NCBI GenBank assembly: GCA_038144835.1 | Contig: JAYQON010000004.1 | Span: forward strand, 1-64,000 | Length of the DNA: 64,000 bases | Source of the DNA: JALHOQ01 sp038144835 | GTDB taxonomy: Bacteria > Bdellovibrionota > Bdellovibrionia > Bdellovibrionales > UBA1609 | Direction: 5' to 3' | Part shown: positions 9,005-16,321 of the stretch, piece after piece | Numbering within the stretch: position 1 is the stretch's first letter | How the letters are laid out: each line of letters starts with the position of its first letter | Notes under the pieces: generated by a model | Seen by the model: the letters and a program-made list of their open reading frames with translations, nothing else | What the model was told of the DNA's origin: nothing | Databases searched by the model: none | Program-made: the position numbers and the translations under genes

Positions 9005-9604
9005 CTAATTTTTTACCCCTAAGATTTGCACAACTGCGCTCATCCCCCTATGTCCTTGACCCTCTTGTATTTCACGGGTGAGCTCTTCCTGTCGAAGAAT
9101 CTTAAGCTCAGCCAACTCATCTTTTAACTGAAGCAAATTTGGCAACAGATCAAGCTCTGAAGGTCCGCCAGTCTTGAATTTTAATTGTTCTGGAGTGTAA
9201 GCCTCGAGCAAAAAAACTCCGTTAGGCTTCAACGCCCGAACACAGTCACCATAAACTCGCCGTCGTAACTGGCTCGGAAGATGACACCATATCGATACGA
9301 TTCCATCCCACTGATCTATGCCCAATGGATAGCTCGAAAGGTCAGCCAACACAGCTTTAACCGAAACCCCTTCTTTTTTGGCCAGAGTCTTCAACTTCTC
9401 CAGTCCACAACTAGAGAAATCGACTGCCGTAACATCAAAACCATGTTTAGCTAAAAAAACAGAGTTACGCCCCTCTCCTTCAGCCAGGCAAAGGATCCGC
9501 CCACCTTGAGGTAAAACATTAATATTTTCGGCTAAAAAAGTGTTGGGTTCTGTTCCATAAAAGTATTCTTGGCTCTTGTAACGTTCATCCCATTTATTTT
9601 TCAT
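9005..9604 (-). CDS. Class I SAM-dependent methyltransferase, TehB-like
   Basis: A 199-residue protein starting MKNKWDERYKSQEYFYGTEPN, the common start of TehB/thiopurine-type methyltransferases (WDERY...YGTEPN-x-FL). The SAM-binding loop is ILCLAEGEGRNSVFLA, followed by VTAVDFS (motif II acidic residue) and DLSSYPLGIDQWDGIVSIWCHLP (motif IV region). Relatives act on small molecules, thiols or oxyanions; the substrate here is unknown. It is divergent from the metal-efflux operon, with a 215-base intergenic region between them. Confidence 0.8.
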   Translation of the reverse strand: MKNKWDERYKSQEYFYGTEPNTFLAENINVLPQGGRILCLAEGEGRNSVFLAKHGFDVTAVDFSSCGLEKLKTLAKKEGVSVKAVLADLSSYPLGIDQWDGIVSIWCHLPSQLRRRVYGDCVRALKPNGVFLLEAYTPEQLKFKTGGPSELDLLPNLLQLKDELAELKILRQEELTREIQEGQGHRGMSAVVQILGVKN

Positions 9605-9692
9605 GTCCTAACCCTTTGCTTAAATAAAAATTTTCATAATTATGAAGCTCGCGCAACTTGTGACTGCCAAGAGCTGGCCTATATACTGCCAG

Positions 9693-9707
9693 GTTCTAAA
9701 ATAGAAC
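9693..9707. promoter_or_regulatory. Perfect 6-3-6 inverted repeat upstream of the metal-efflux operon
   Basis: GTTCTA-AAA-TAGAAC is an exact dyad about 115 bases upstream of the His-rich protein start and about 90 bases upstream of the methyltransferase start on the other strand. A dyad of this size in a divergent intergenic region is a plausible operator, but no regulator gene is next to it and it was not matched to a known site. Confidence 0.35.
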
Positions 9708-9822
9708 GATGGTGGGTCAAAATCGAAGAAACTTTGACGCACGCACTCCTCAATTCTCGTCTTGCGCCATGTTTCACTCAGAAATTGCATTTCCCCCTAA
9801 TAGGATCGACCATAGAAAAGTG

Positions 9823-10203
9823 ATGCGCATCAAGTACGTGCTTATTTTTTGTACATACACGCTGGGCCTAATGTCATTGAGCTCGACAGCCCCATTCGGC
9901 ACGGTAACTAGAATTCAAATCAAACACTATCACGAAGTCTCAGCCCATCATCCTCATGGTCATAAGGAGCACAATCACCACCACCTAGACACGCACTCGG
10001 GCGATCAGGCCGAACAATCTAAAGACAGTGATGATCACCATTCGCACGAAATTTTTATAGTGGGAAATGTATTCTATCTGACAGTGACTCAAGTTCAAGA
10101 GTTACAGGGTTTTGTAGTCGAGAGCACGTTTCCCAATCCGGGTGAGCAACAGGCTCCCCGTGAGCCGTTTCTCAATTCAATCTTTCGTCCCCCCATAGGC
10201 TAG
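9823..10203 (+). CDS. Histidine-rich periplasmic protein of a metal-efflux operon
   Basis: A 126-residue product with a signal-peptide-like N-terminus (MRIKYVLIFCTYTLGLMSLSS). Around residues 37-78 it is packed with His and Asp/Glu (HYHEVSAHHPHGHKEHN, DDHHSHE), a composition expected of a metal-binding sponge or chaperone for Zn, Cu, Ni or Co. It lies about 80 bases ahead of an RND metal pump and probably shares its transcript. ATG 9823 was chosen because it begins the signal sequence; an adjacent GTG at 9820 is in frame. No named family was recognised. Metal-binding is inferred from composition and neighbours. Confidence 0.65.
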   Translation: MRIKYVLIFCTYTLGLMSLSSTAPFGTVTRIQIKHYHEVSAHHPHGHKEHNHHHLDTHSGDQAEQSKDSDDHHSHEIFIVGNVFYLTVTQVQELQGFVVESTFPNPGEQQAPREPFLNSIFRPPIG

Positions 10204-10281
10204 CGCCAATTTTCCAAATTTAAATGTTTGTTGATCTAAGCCACAAGGATTTTGGATGCCTTGAGCATGTTGAGGTTTGCT

Positions 10282-13200
10282 ATGCTTAACAAAGTTATCG
10301 AGTATGCACTTCGCCATCGTGCGGCTACGCTTGCATTAGCTGTAGCCGTTTGTGGCTATGGAGCTTGGCTTTTTCCGAAGCTCCCGATTGATGTCTTCCC
10401 TAATCTTAACCGCCCAACGGTAACGGTGCTGACGGAAGCGCACGGACTTGCGCCCGAAGAAGTCGAAACGCTTGTCACTCTGCCGATTGAATCTGTTCTT
10501 AACGGCACTCCAGGGGTTTTGCGGCTCAGGTCAAGCAGCGGAATCGGGATCTCCATCATCTATGTGGAATTCGACTGGGACACGGAGATCTTTCAAAACC
10601 GCCAGTTGATCGCTGAGAGACTTCAACTTTTGGAAGGAAAACTTCCGAAAGGTATGCAACCCGTAATGGGCCCAGTGACCTCGATCATGGGGGAAATTCA
10701 GTTTGTAGGGCTGACAAGTCTGTCCGACGAAGTCTCTCCGATGGACTTAAGAACGCTTGCGGATTGGACGGTTCGCCCGCGGTTAATGACAATTCCGGGA
10801 ATTAGCCAAGTTGTAGTTATGGGCGGCGAAGTCAAGCAGTACCAAATCCTTATATCAAGCGAAAATCTCCAAAGAAAGGGAGTGTCTCTTGAGGACCTCA
10901 AACTCGCTCTTACAGAGATAAGCGAAAACACCACGGGTGGTTTTTTAAACTCGGAGAACAAGGAGTTTCTCATTCGGCCTCTCGGGCGTGTGGCGAATAT
11001 CGAGGACATTGAAAATTCACTCGTAGGCATGCACTTTGGGCGGCCTGTGCTGGTCAAAGATGTCGCAGAAGTGCGCGTGGGGGCTAAGACCAAGCGAGGC
11101 GAAGGCTCAATCAACGCGCAACATGCCGTCATAATGACTATTCAAAAGCAACCCTCCGCAAGCACAACACTTCTAACTCAAGCCATAGACCAAGAGCTTG
11201 CCGAGTTGGCAAAAACTTTGCCGGAAGGGGTGCGGCTTGAGACCAACTTGTTCAAACAATCTCACTTTATTGAAGCTGCAATCGCCAACGTAGAGATCGC
11301 ACTCCGGGATGGCGTGATTATGGTTGCCATTATTCTTTTCTTGTTTCTCTTGAATTTGCGCACGACCACCATCACTCTTGTTGCGATTCCATTGAGCTTG
11401 CTAATCACGGCTATTGTCTTTCATGTCATTGGACTGGGAATCAATACAATGACACTGGGCGGTTTGGCCATCGCCATCGGTGAGTTGGTTGATGATGCGA
11501 TCGTAGATGTTGAAAATGTCTTTAGGCGATTACGCGAGAACCGGATTGCCGGATCACCGAGAGGCAATTTGAGAGTGATCTACGAGGCTTCCAGCGAAGT
11601 CAGAAACTCGATAGTCCTTTCAACCATCATTGTAGTCTTGGCATTTGTTCCGCTCTTTGCTCTTGGCGGAATTGAGGGCAGGCTCTTCGCGCCGCTTGGT
11701 ATTGCCTACATCGTTTCAGTTCTTACCTCGTTGCTGGTCTCCCTCACGATCACCCCGGTGCTTTGTTCATATCTTCTGCCAAACTCAAAAGCCGTTCATG
11801 AACCAAAAGAAGGTGCGGCTGTAAGATGGCTGAAACGAATCGGAGAAAGAGCCTTACATTTTACTCTCCCTCGTCCGAAGACGATCTTAATAGGCGCAGC
11901 CATGTTACTGGTGCTCGCAATGGCAAGTCTTGTGTTTCTAGGCCGGAATTTTCTTCCGGAGTTCAATGAAGGCACAGCCACCATTGGTGTTGCCGCAACA
12001 CCAGGAATTTCTCTTCCGGCTTCGGATGAATTGGGAATCAAAGTTGAGCAAGCCATTCTATCTGTTCCAGAAGTGAGGTCCACGGTGAGAAGAACTGGTC
12101 GCGCCGAAATGGATGAACATGCCGAGGGCGTTCATTGGAGCGAAATTGACGTGGACTTTAAACCTGAAGGAAGACCGCGACCCGTTGTTCTCCAAGAAAT
12201 TCGGGAAAAGATTGATTCGGTAGGAGACGTTTATGTCAACCTTGGTCAACCCATCAGTCACCGGCTAGATCATCTTCTCTCAGGTGTCCGGGCGCAGATT
12301 GCCGTGAAGGTATTTGGTCCGGATCTCAATGAATTACGCAGAATTGGCGGAGAAGTTTTTGATGTTCTCAATGGCACTCAAGGCATTGTCGATTTACAAG
12401 CTGAGCCTCTCGTTCTCATTCCACAACTGAAGATTGCGATAGATCGTGACGGCAGCAATCGTTATGGATTGAGGACCGGGACTCTTGCAGAGGACCTCGA
12501 GACCGCTCTTAACGGCACAGTTGTAACCCACTTGGTGGAGGAGCAAAAAATTCACGAAATCTATTTGCGTCTCGACGATCGCTCAAGAGAGAATCCCAAG
12601 CGCATCGGTGAAACGCTTGTAAAATTACTGCCGACTGGGCAGGAAGTACGATTAGTGGACGTTGCCAACATCTATCCTGGCTCAGGTCCAAACATGATCA
12701 AGCGAGAAGATATGCAGCGAAGAATCGTAATCTCGGCAAACACACAAGGCCGAGATTTGGCCAGTGTCGTTTCGGATATTCAGAAGAGAATTTCGGAAAA
12801 GATAGAGATGCCCTCCGGCTACTTCATAAAACTGGGCGGTCAATTTGAAAGTCAGCAAAAAGCCTCTAGTCAGATTTTGGTTCTGGGCATTCTGTCCATT
12901 CTCACCATTTTCGGAATTTTATATTTGCATTTCCGATCTGCAGTATTGAGCTTTCAGGTGATGCTGAACGTGCCACTCGCTTTAATCGGAAGTGTTTCTG
13001 CCATTTGGCTCACAGAAAAAACCCTTTCTGTTGCGACACTTGTCGCGTTCATCACCTTATGTGGAATTGCAACTCGAAATGGCATCTTGCTGATTAATCA
13101 CTATCTGCACCTCATGAAGGAGGAAGGCGCTAAATTCGACCGGCAGATGGTCATTCGCGGGTCACTGGAAAGACTCTTACCTGTTCTCATGACCGCCTCA

Positions 13201-13419
13201 ACCGCTGGCCTAGCCTTGATTCCCCTCTTATTATCCGAAGGGGAGCCGGGAAAGGAAATTTTGTATCCAGTGGCCGTGGTGATTGTGGGTGGTCTGATTT
13301 CCTCCACTTTATTAGATCTGCTTGTGACTCCAACAGTATTCTTAAATTACGGACGTAGAGCCGCTGAAAAGTACTTGAGAATTCAAAACCACCAACATGA
13401 AAAAGGAGAATGGAAATGA
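10282..13419 (+). CDS. Heavy-metal efflux RND pump, CzcA/CusA family
   Basis: A 1045-residue inner-membrane proton-driven transporter of normal family length. The start ATG 10282 (MLNKVIEYALRHR) has GAGG six bases upstream; other in-frame starts (10252, 10267) lack this. It opens with PKLPIDVFPNLNRPTV, the HME-RND N-terminus, and has two large periplasmic loops. The TM4 segment GGLAIAIGELVDDAIVDVEN carries the acidic residues used for proton coupling in the metal-exporting subfamily. TM10-12 contain LNVPLALIGS and TLCGIATRNGILLINH. It should pump a divalent or monovalent metal toward the TolC-like channel encoded downstream. The usual membrane-fusion subunit is missing from the operon. The stop overlaps the next start (ATGA). 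Confidence 0.9.
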   Translation: MLNKVIEYALRHRAATLALAVAVCGYGAWLFPKLPIDVFPNLNRPTVTVLTEAHGLAPEEVETLVTLPIESVLNGTPGVLRLRSSSGIGISIIYVEFDWDTEIFQNRQLIAERLQLLEGKLPKGMQPVMGPVTSIMGEIQFVGLTSLSDEVSPMDLRTLADWTVRPRLMTIPGISQVVVMGGEVKQYQILISSENLQRKGVSLEDLKLALTEISENTTGGFLNSENKEFLIRPLGRVANIEDIENSLVGMHFGRPVLVKDVAEVRVGAKTKRGEGSINAQHAVIMTIQKQPSASTTLLTQAIDQELAELAKTLPEGVRLETNLFKQSHFIEAAIANVEIALRDGVIMVAIILFLFLLNLRTTTITLVAIPLSLLITAIVFHVIGLGINTMTLGGLAIAIGELVDDAIVDVENVFRRLRENRIAGSPRGNLRVIYEASSEVRNSIVLSTIIVVLAFVPLFALGGIEGRLFAPLGIAYIVSVLTSLLVSLTITPVLCSYLLPNSKAVHEPKEGAAVRWLKRIGERALHFTLPRPKTILIGAAMLLVLAMASLVFLGRNFLPEFNEGTATIGVAATPGISLPASDELGIKVEQAILSVPEVRSTVRRTGRAEMDEHAEGVHWSEIDVDFKPEGRPRPVVLQEIREKIDSVGDVYVNLGQPISHRLDHLLSGVRAQIAVKVFGPDLNELRRIGGEVFDVLNGTQGIVDLQAEPLVLIPQLKIAIDRDGSNRYGLRTGTLAEDLETALNGTVVTHLVEEQKIHEIYLRLDDRSRENPKRIGETLVKLLPTGQEVRLVDVANIYPGSGPNMIKREDMQRRIVISANTQGRDLASVVSDIQKRISEKIEMPSGYFIKLGGQFESQQKASSQILVLGILSILTIFGILYLHFRSAVLSFQVMLNVPLALIGSVSAIWLTEKTLSVATLVAFITLCGIATRNGILLINHYLHLMKEEGAKFDRQMVIRGSLERLLPVLMTASTAGLALIPLLLSEGEPGKEILYPVAVVIVGGLISSTLLDLLVTPTVFLNYGRRAAEKYLRIQNHQHEKGEWK

Positions 13420-13865
13420 AACAGCTTGTTTTAGGCATAATTGTTTTCGGGTTTGTGGTCCAAGCCAGCGCTCACGATGGAGGACATGGACCGAAGCTTT
13501 CGGACACGGGAAAGTATGGCGGACTCGTCTCGTCCGCAGTCAAAAAGGCTGAAGCCAGTAAGGGAGCAAAGGCCGAGCTCATTCACAAGGCAGAATTAAC
13601 CCGATCGACAGACGGTACGTTACGAGTCTACTTGTACGATAAGGAAATGAAGCCACTTGATCTGAAGGATTTCGAAGCAAAGGGCTCGGCCATTCTAGCA
13701 GCGAAAGTTAAGGGCAAATGGAAAAGCTGGGAATTTCTATTAGAGCGTAAAGAAAATTATTTCGTAGGCAAAATGCCGAGGCCCGAGGCTAAACCCTACA
13801 ATATCGACGTGACTTTAAAAGAATCGGGTACGGAACTTTTGAGCGCTTTTGATAACCTTGATTAA
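13416..13865 (+). CDS. Small periplasmic protein between RND pump and channel genes
   Basis: A 149-residue product with a signal peptide (MKQLVLGIIVFGFVVQASA) followed by HDGGHGPKLSDTGKYGG, a short His/Gly metal-ligand-like motif at the mature N-terminus. The rest is a Lys-rich domain with likely beta strands (TLRVYLYDKEMKPL, KSWEFLLERKENYFVG). ATG 13416 has AGGAG at good spacing and overlaps the RND stop (ATGA); the ATG at 13410 is too close to it. It occupies the operon place where a CzcB-type membrane-fusion protein would be expected, but it is far shorter and shows no coiled-coil hairpin or lipoyl-like halves. A metal-handling accessory role is inferred. Confidence 0.65.
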   Translation: MKQLVLGIIVFGFVVQASAHDGGHGPKLSDTGKYGGLVSSAVKKAEASKGAKAELIHKAELTRSTDGTLRVYLYDKEMKPLDLKDFEAKGSAILAAKVKGKWKSWEFLLERKENYFVGKMPRPEAKPYNIDVTLKESGTELLSAFDNLD

Positions 13866-13877
13866 GGAGAAAAAGAC

Positions 13878-15143
13878 ATGTCCATTTGGACAGTTCTAAT
13901 AACAATATTTACACCTCTCGTGTATGCACAAACTATGGCGGCGGAGGTCATCAAATTTGATGACCTTCCAAAACTCGTCAGGGAGCGAAACGAGAATGTG
14001 AACGCAGCGAAAAAAGTCCACTTGGCCGAAAAAGAAAGGATCGGATATCTGACTCGCTCCTTTCTTCCGCAAATTTCAGCCCGAGCCGGTAACGAAAGCT
14101 TCAAAACCGGATCTGTAGGCCAGAGTTCACAGGACTTCTGGACGTTGGAAGGCAAAGTCAATCTCTACCGTGGAGGAAGGGATCAGTTGGAGGCTAAGGT
14201 TCGAGAAGCGAATGAACACATTTCGGAGGCTCAGTATTCAGGGGAATTTGTCAGTGAACTCAGAGAGGCAAGGAAAACCTACTGGAAGCTCGTAGCCGTC
14301 GGAGCATTGATTAAGGATCAGCAGGAAGCTGTAGAGAAAAACGAGCTACATATTAAATCTTCACTGCGAAGATCGGGTGCTGGGGTTGCAACAAACGCCG
14401 ATACGATACAATTTGAGCTCCATAAGACCCTTTTGCAACAAAGCTTAAAGAGGCTAAAGCTGAAGCAAAACTTTCTTAAGAATAAGCTTTCCGTCTCGAT
14501 TGGCCGGGAGGAGCATGAAAATATACAAGTTGCTGATGATTTCCCTCAGCTGCCAGACAATAAGGAGACTTTTCCGAATTTGAAACGCAATGAGAACATT
14601 GAACTAAATATTGCCTCTGAGCGTGAGGCGCGGGCAACGGCAAAGTCTAGGCAGCATAGCCGATGGTGGGTACCTCAAATTGATCTTTATACGTCCTATG
14701 GAATCCCCTCATTGAGTGAAGAATACGACCGAGCTCTACGCAATGAACGAGAGTGGACGGTCGGCGTACAAATCGGCGTGGATTTGGGCGAGGCCTTTGA
14801 ATCAAAAAGAGAAGCTAAAGCAAAATTACTTGAAGCGCAGGCCGAACAGGCCAAAGCCAATCATCGCAAGCGGGAAGTTGTAGCCGCAGACCATGAACTC
14901 AGACACGATCTGAATCTTCTCCACGAGCTGATTCAAGATGCTGACCGTGATAGAGCGAAGGCAGAAAGCTTCCTAAAACTCACGAATTCGGAATATGCTC
15001 GTGGCGTGAAAAACAGCCCAGATTTGCTGCAGGCGTTCCAAAGCTATTTTGAGTTCCGAGCGCGCAGGACTTTGCTATACCAGGAATATCACGAAACGCG
15101 GGCAGACCTTTTGGCACTCCTCGCAAAGCACGATGAGCCGTAG
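13878..15143 (+). CDS. TolC-family outer membrane efflux channel (CzcC-like)
   Basis: A 421-residue protein with signal peptide (to about residue 21) and long amphipathic helices in two halves, typical of the trimeric TolC fold. Examples are LREARKTYWKLVAVGALIKD and the C-terminal REVVAADHELRHDLNLL through LTNSEYARGVKNSPDLLQAFQS, the second-repeat helix with N-S-x-Y-x-x-G-x-x-S-x-x-D-L-L. AAGGAG lies nine bases before the ATG. It is the outer-membrane exit for the RND pump upstream, with only 12 bases separating it from the preceding gene. Confidence 0.85.
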   Translation: MSIWTVLITIFTPLVYAQTMAAEVIKFDDLPKLVRERNENVNAAKKVHLAEKERIGYLTRSFLPQISARAGNESFKTGSVGQSSQDFWTLEGKVNLYRGGRDQLEAKVREANEHISEAQYSGEFVSELREARKTYWKLVAVGALIKDQQEAVEKNELHIKSSLRRSGAGVATNADTIQFELHKTLLQQSLKRLKLKQNFLKNKLSVSIGREEHENIQVADDFPQLPDNKETFPNLKRNENIELNIASEREARATAKSRQHSRWWVPQIDLYTSYGIPSLSEEYDRALRNEREWTVGVQIGVDLGEAFESKREAKAKLLEAQAEQAKANHRKREVVAADHELRHDLNLLHELIQDADRDRAKAESFLKLTNSEYARGVKNSPDLLQAFQSYFEFRARRTLLYQEYHETRADLLALLAKHDEP

Positions 15144-15464
15144 AGCCGAGTAGAAGCGTAGAACCAGGTGGTTCCAGGACCAATTGCCGGACCTGTTGAA
15201 ATATCTTCTAAGGTTTGAATGACTTTAGAGAATTCAGCAACAGAGAGGCCCAAAGAGAATCTGAAATTGGCGGCCCGTTCAGGTCCGAACCAGAACCAAG
15301 ACACTGTTAATACAACATATTGAGACTATTGAATTTTTTGGACAGAATCCACTGAAAAATACCGCTCTGCCGACCCAAAAATACATCGAAAACGGCTTGT
15401 CCAACACCCAGATTGATTTCAAAAAACCTTTTCTATGTTTATCGGAGTCACTTATTTGGAGAAA
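15144..15464. other. Gene-poor stretch between efflux operon and tRNA-Asp
   Basis: No gene is supported here. The minus strand is open between 15089 and 15304 from a GTG (SWFWFGPERAANFRFSLGL...), with protein-like composition, but it overlaps the end of the TolC gene, has no Shine-Dalgarno and matches nothing recognised. It may be a remnant. No intrinsic terminator with a T-run was seen after the channel gene. Confidence 0.4.
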
Positions 15465-15541
15465 TGGCGGGGTGGACGGGACTCGAACCCGCGGCCTTCC
15501 GCGTGACAGGCGGACGTTATAACCAACTTAACTACCACCCC
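15465..15541 (-). tRNA. tRNA-Asp (GTC), CCA encoded
   Basis: On the minus strand the sequence folds as a standard cloverleaf. The acceptor is GGGGTGG pairing with CCACCCC, with discriminator G and encoded CCA. The anticodon stem TCCGC/GCGGA encloses loop CTGTCAC with anticodon GTC, and the T arm is GCGGG-TTCGAGT-CCCGT. The D-arm is AGTTAAGTTGGTTATAAC. The only tRNA found in the window. Confidence 0.96.
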
Positions 15542-15646
15542 TCGCCAAGAGAGCACAATCTATTGAAATCAGAGGCCAGAATCAACCCTTCTTTTTTATT
15601 GCGCTCATACTTTTGCAGTGCACTGATTGTGATTTTTACTACTTAA

Positions 15647-16321
15647 CTAAAAATGGGCTTCGCCTTCAGCCAGATTTGCCTGCTGGCGACGCTCAATATT
15701 AGCCCAAATTTTTTGGCTGACCGGCCCTGGTAACCAGTCTGGGATCTGGATCGCGGCCCTCGGGTCTAAAGCCGACCAATGATAAAGCACCTCCGCCTTA
15801 GCACCTGCCAACTGGGTCCTAACCTCTTCGGATAAAGCAGGGTCTTCCACCTGCGCATCCAGAACCACGGTCTTTAAGACTTCTCTGGCAGATTCAGCAT
15901 CCCCTTCTTCCAAAGCTGCTAACAGAAGATCTACTGCGAGTTCTTGCTCCAACACCAGGCTCGCGGATGTGGCCGGTACTAACAACCGGTCTCCCAATGC
16001 CCTGATCAATAAAATGTGGCTCAATAGAGCCTTACGGACTTCTTTTTCTTCGCTGCTCAAAAAAACCTTACCTTGCAGATCCTGAAAAGTGGCAAGCTCA
16101 CGCTGGTATTTAAAAGGCTCGACAGGTACTGGAGCAACCATTAAGCCCGACTCTGCCTTTTTGGGTGGAGACTCGCCTGGATCAGGCAAAGGGGTAGATT
16201 GTAATGGCGACACGTGATCCACGGACAATTGTTGAGACGGCCCGTTCAAGTGGAGCCTCCCCTCAGAGATGATCCAAAAGCCGAGCACTAAGCTCACGGG
16301 GATAAAAGCTCTCCTGATCAT
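15647..16321 (-). CDS. Membrane-anchored or secreted protein downstream of the Hint lipoprotein
   Basis: A 224-residue product with one hydrophobic N-terminal segment (RRAFIPVSLVLGFWIISEG), a proline-rich linker (about 35-70) and a helical, Leu/Ala/Glu-rich domain. Its ATG overlaps the stop of the Hint lipoprotein gene (ATGA), so the two are almost certainly made together. No family was recognised and no catalytic motif is visible. A role as periplasmic partner, chaperone or processing factor of the lipoprotein is only suggested by the coupling. Confidence 0.7.
   Translation of the reverse strand: MIRRAFIPVSLVLGFWIISEGRLHLNGPSQQLSVDHVSPLQSTPLPDPGESPPKKAESGLMVAPVPVEPFKYQRELATFQDLQGKVFLSSEEKEVRKALLSHILLIRALGDRLLVPATSASLVLEQELAVDLLLAALEEGDAESAREVLKTVVLDAQVEDPALSEEVRTQLAGAKAEVLYHWSALDPRAAIQIPDWLPGPVSQKIWANIERRQQANLAEGEAHF

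Noticed and set aside
9569..9823. Plus-strand ORF between methyltransferase and His-rich gene
   Set aside because: It overlaps the methyltransferase start and the intergenic region, lacks a ribosome site and has no recognisable composition.
15413..15646. Plus-strand ORF of 77 codons across the tRNA-Asp
   Set aside because: It reads the complement of a clear tRNA gene; such tRNA-antisense ORFs are a well-known artefact.
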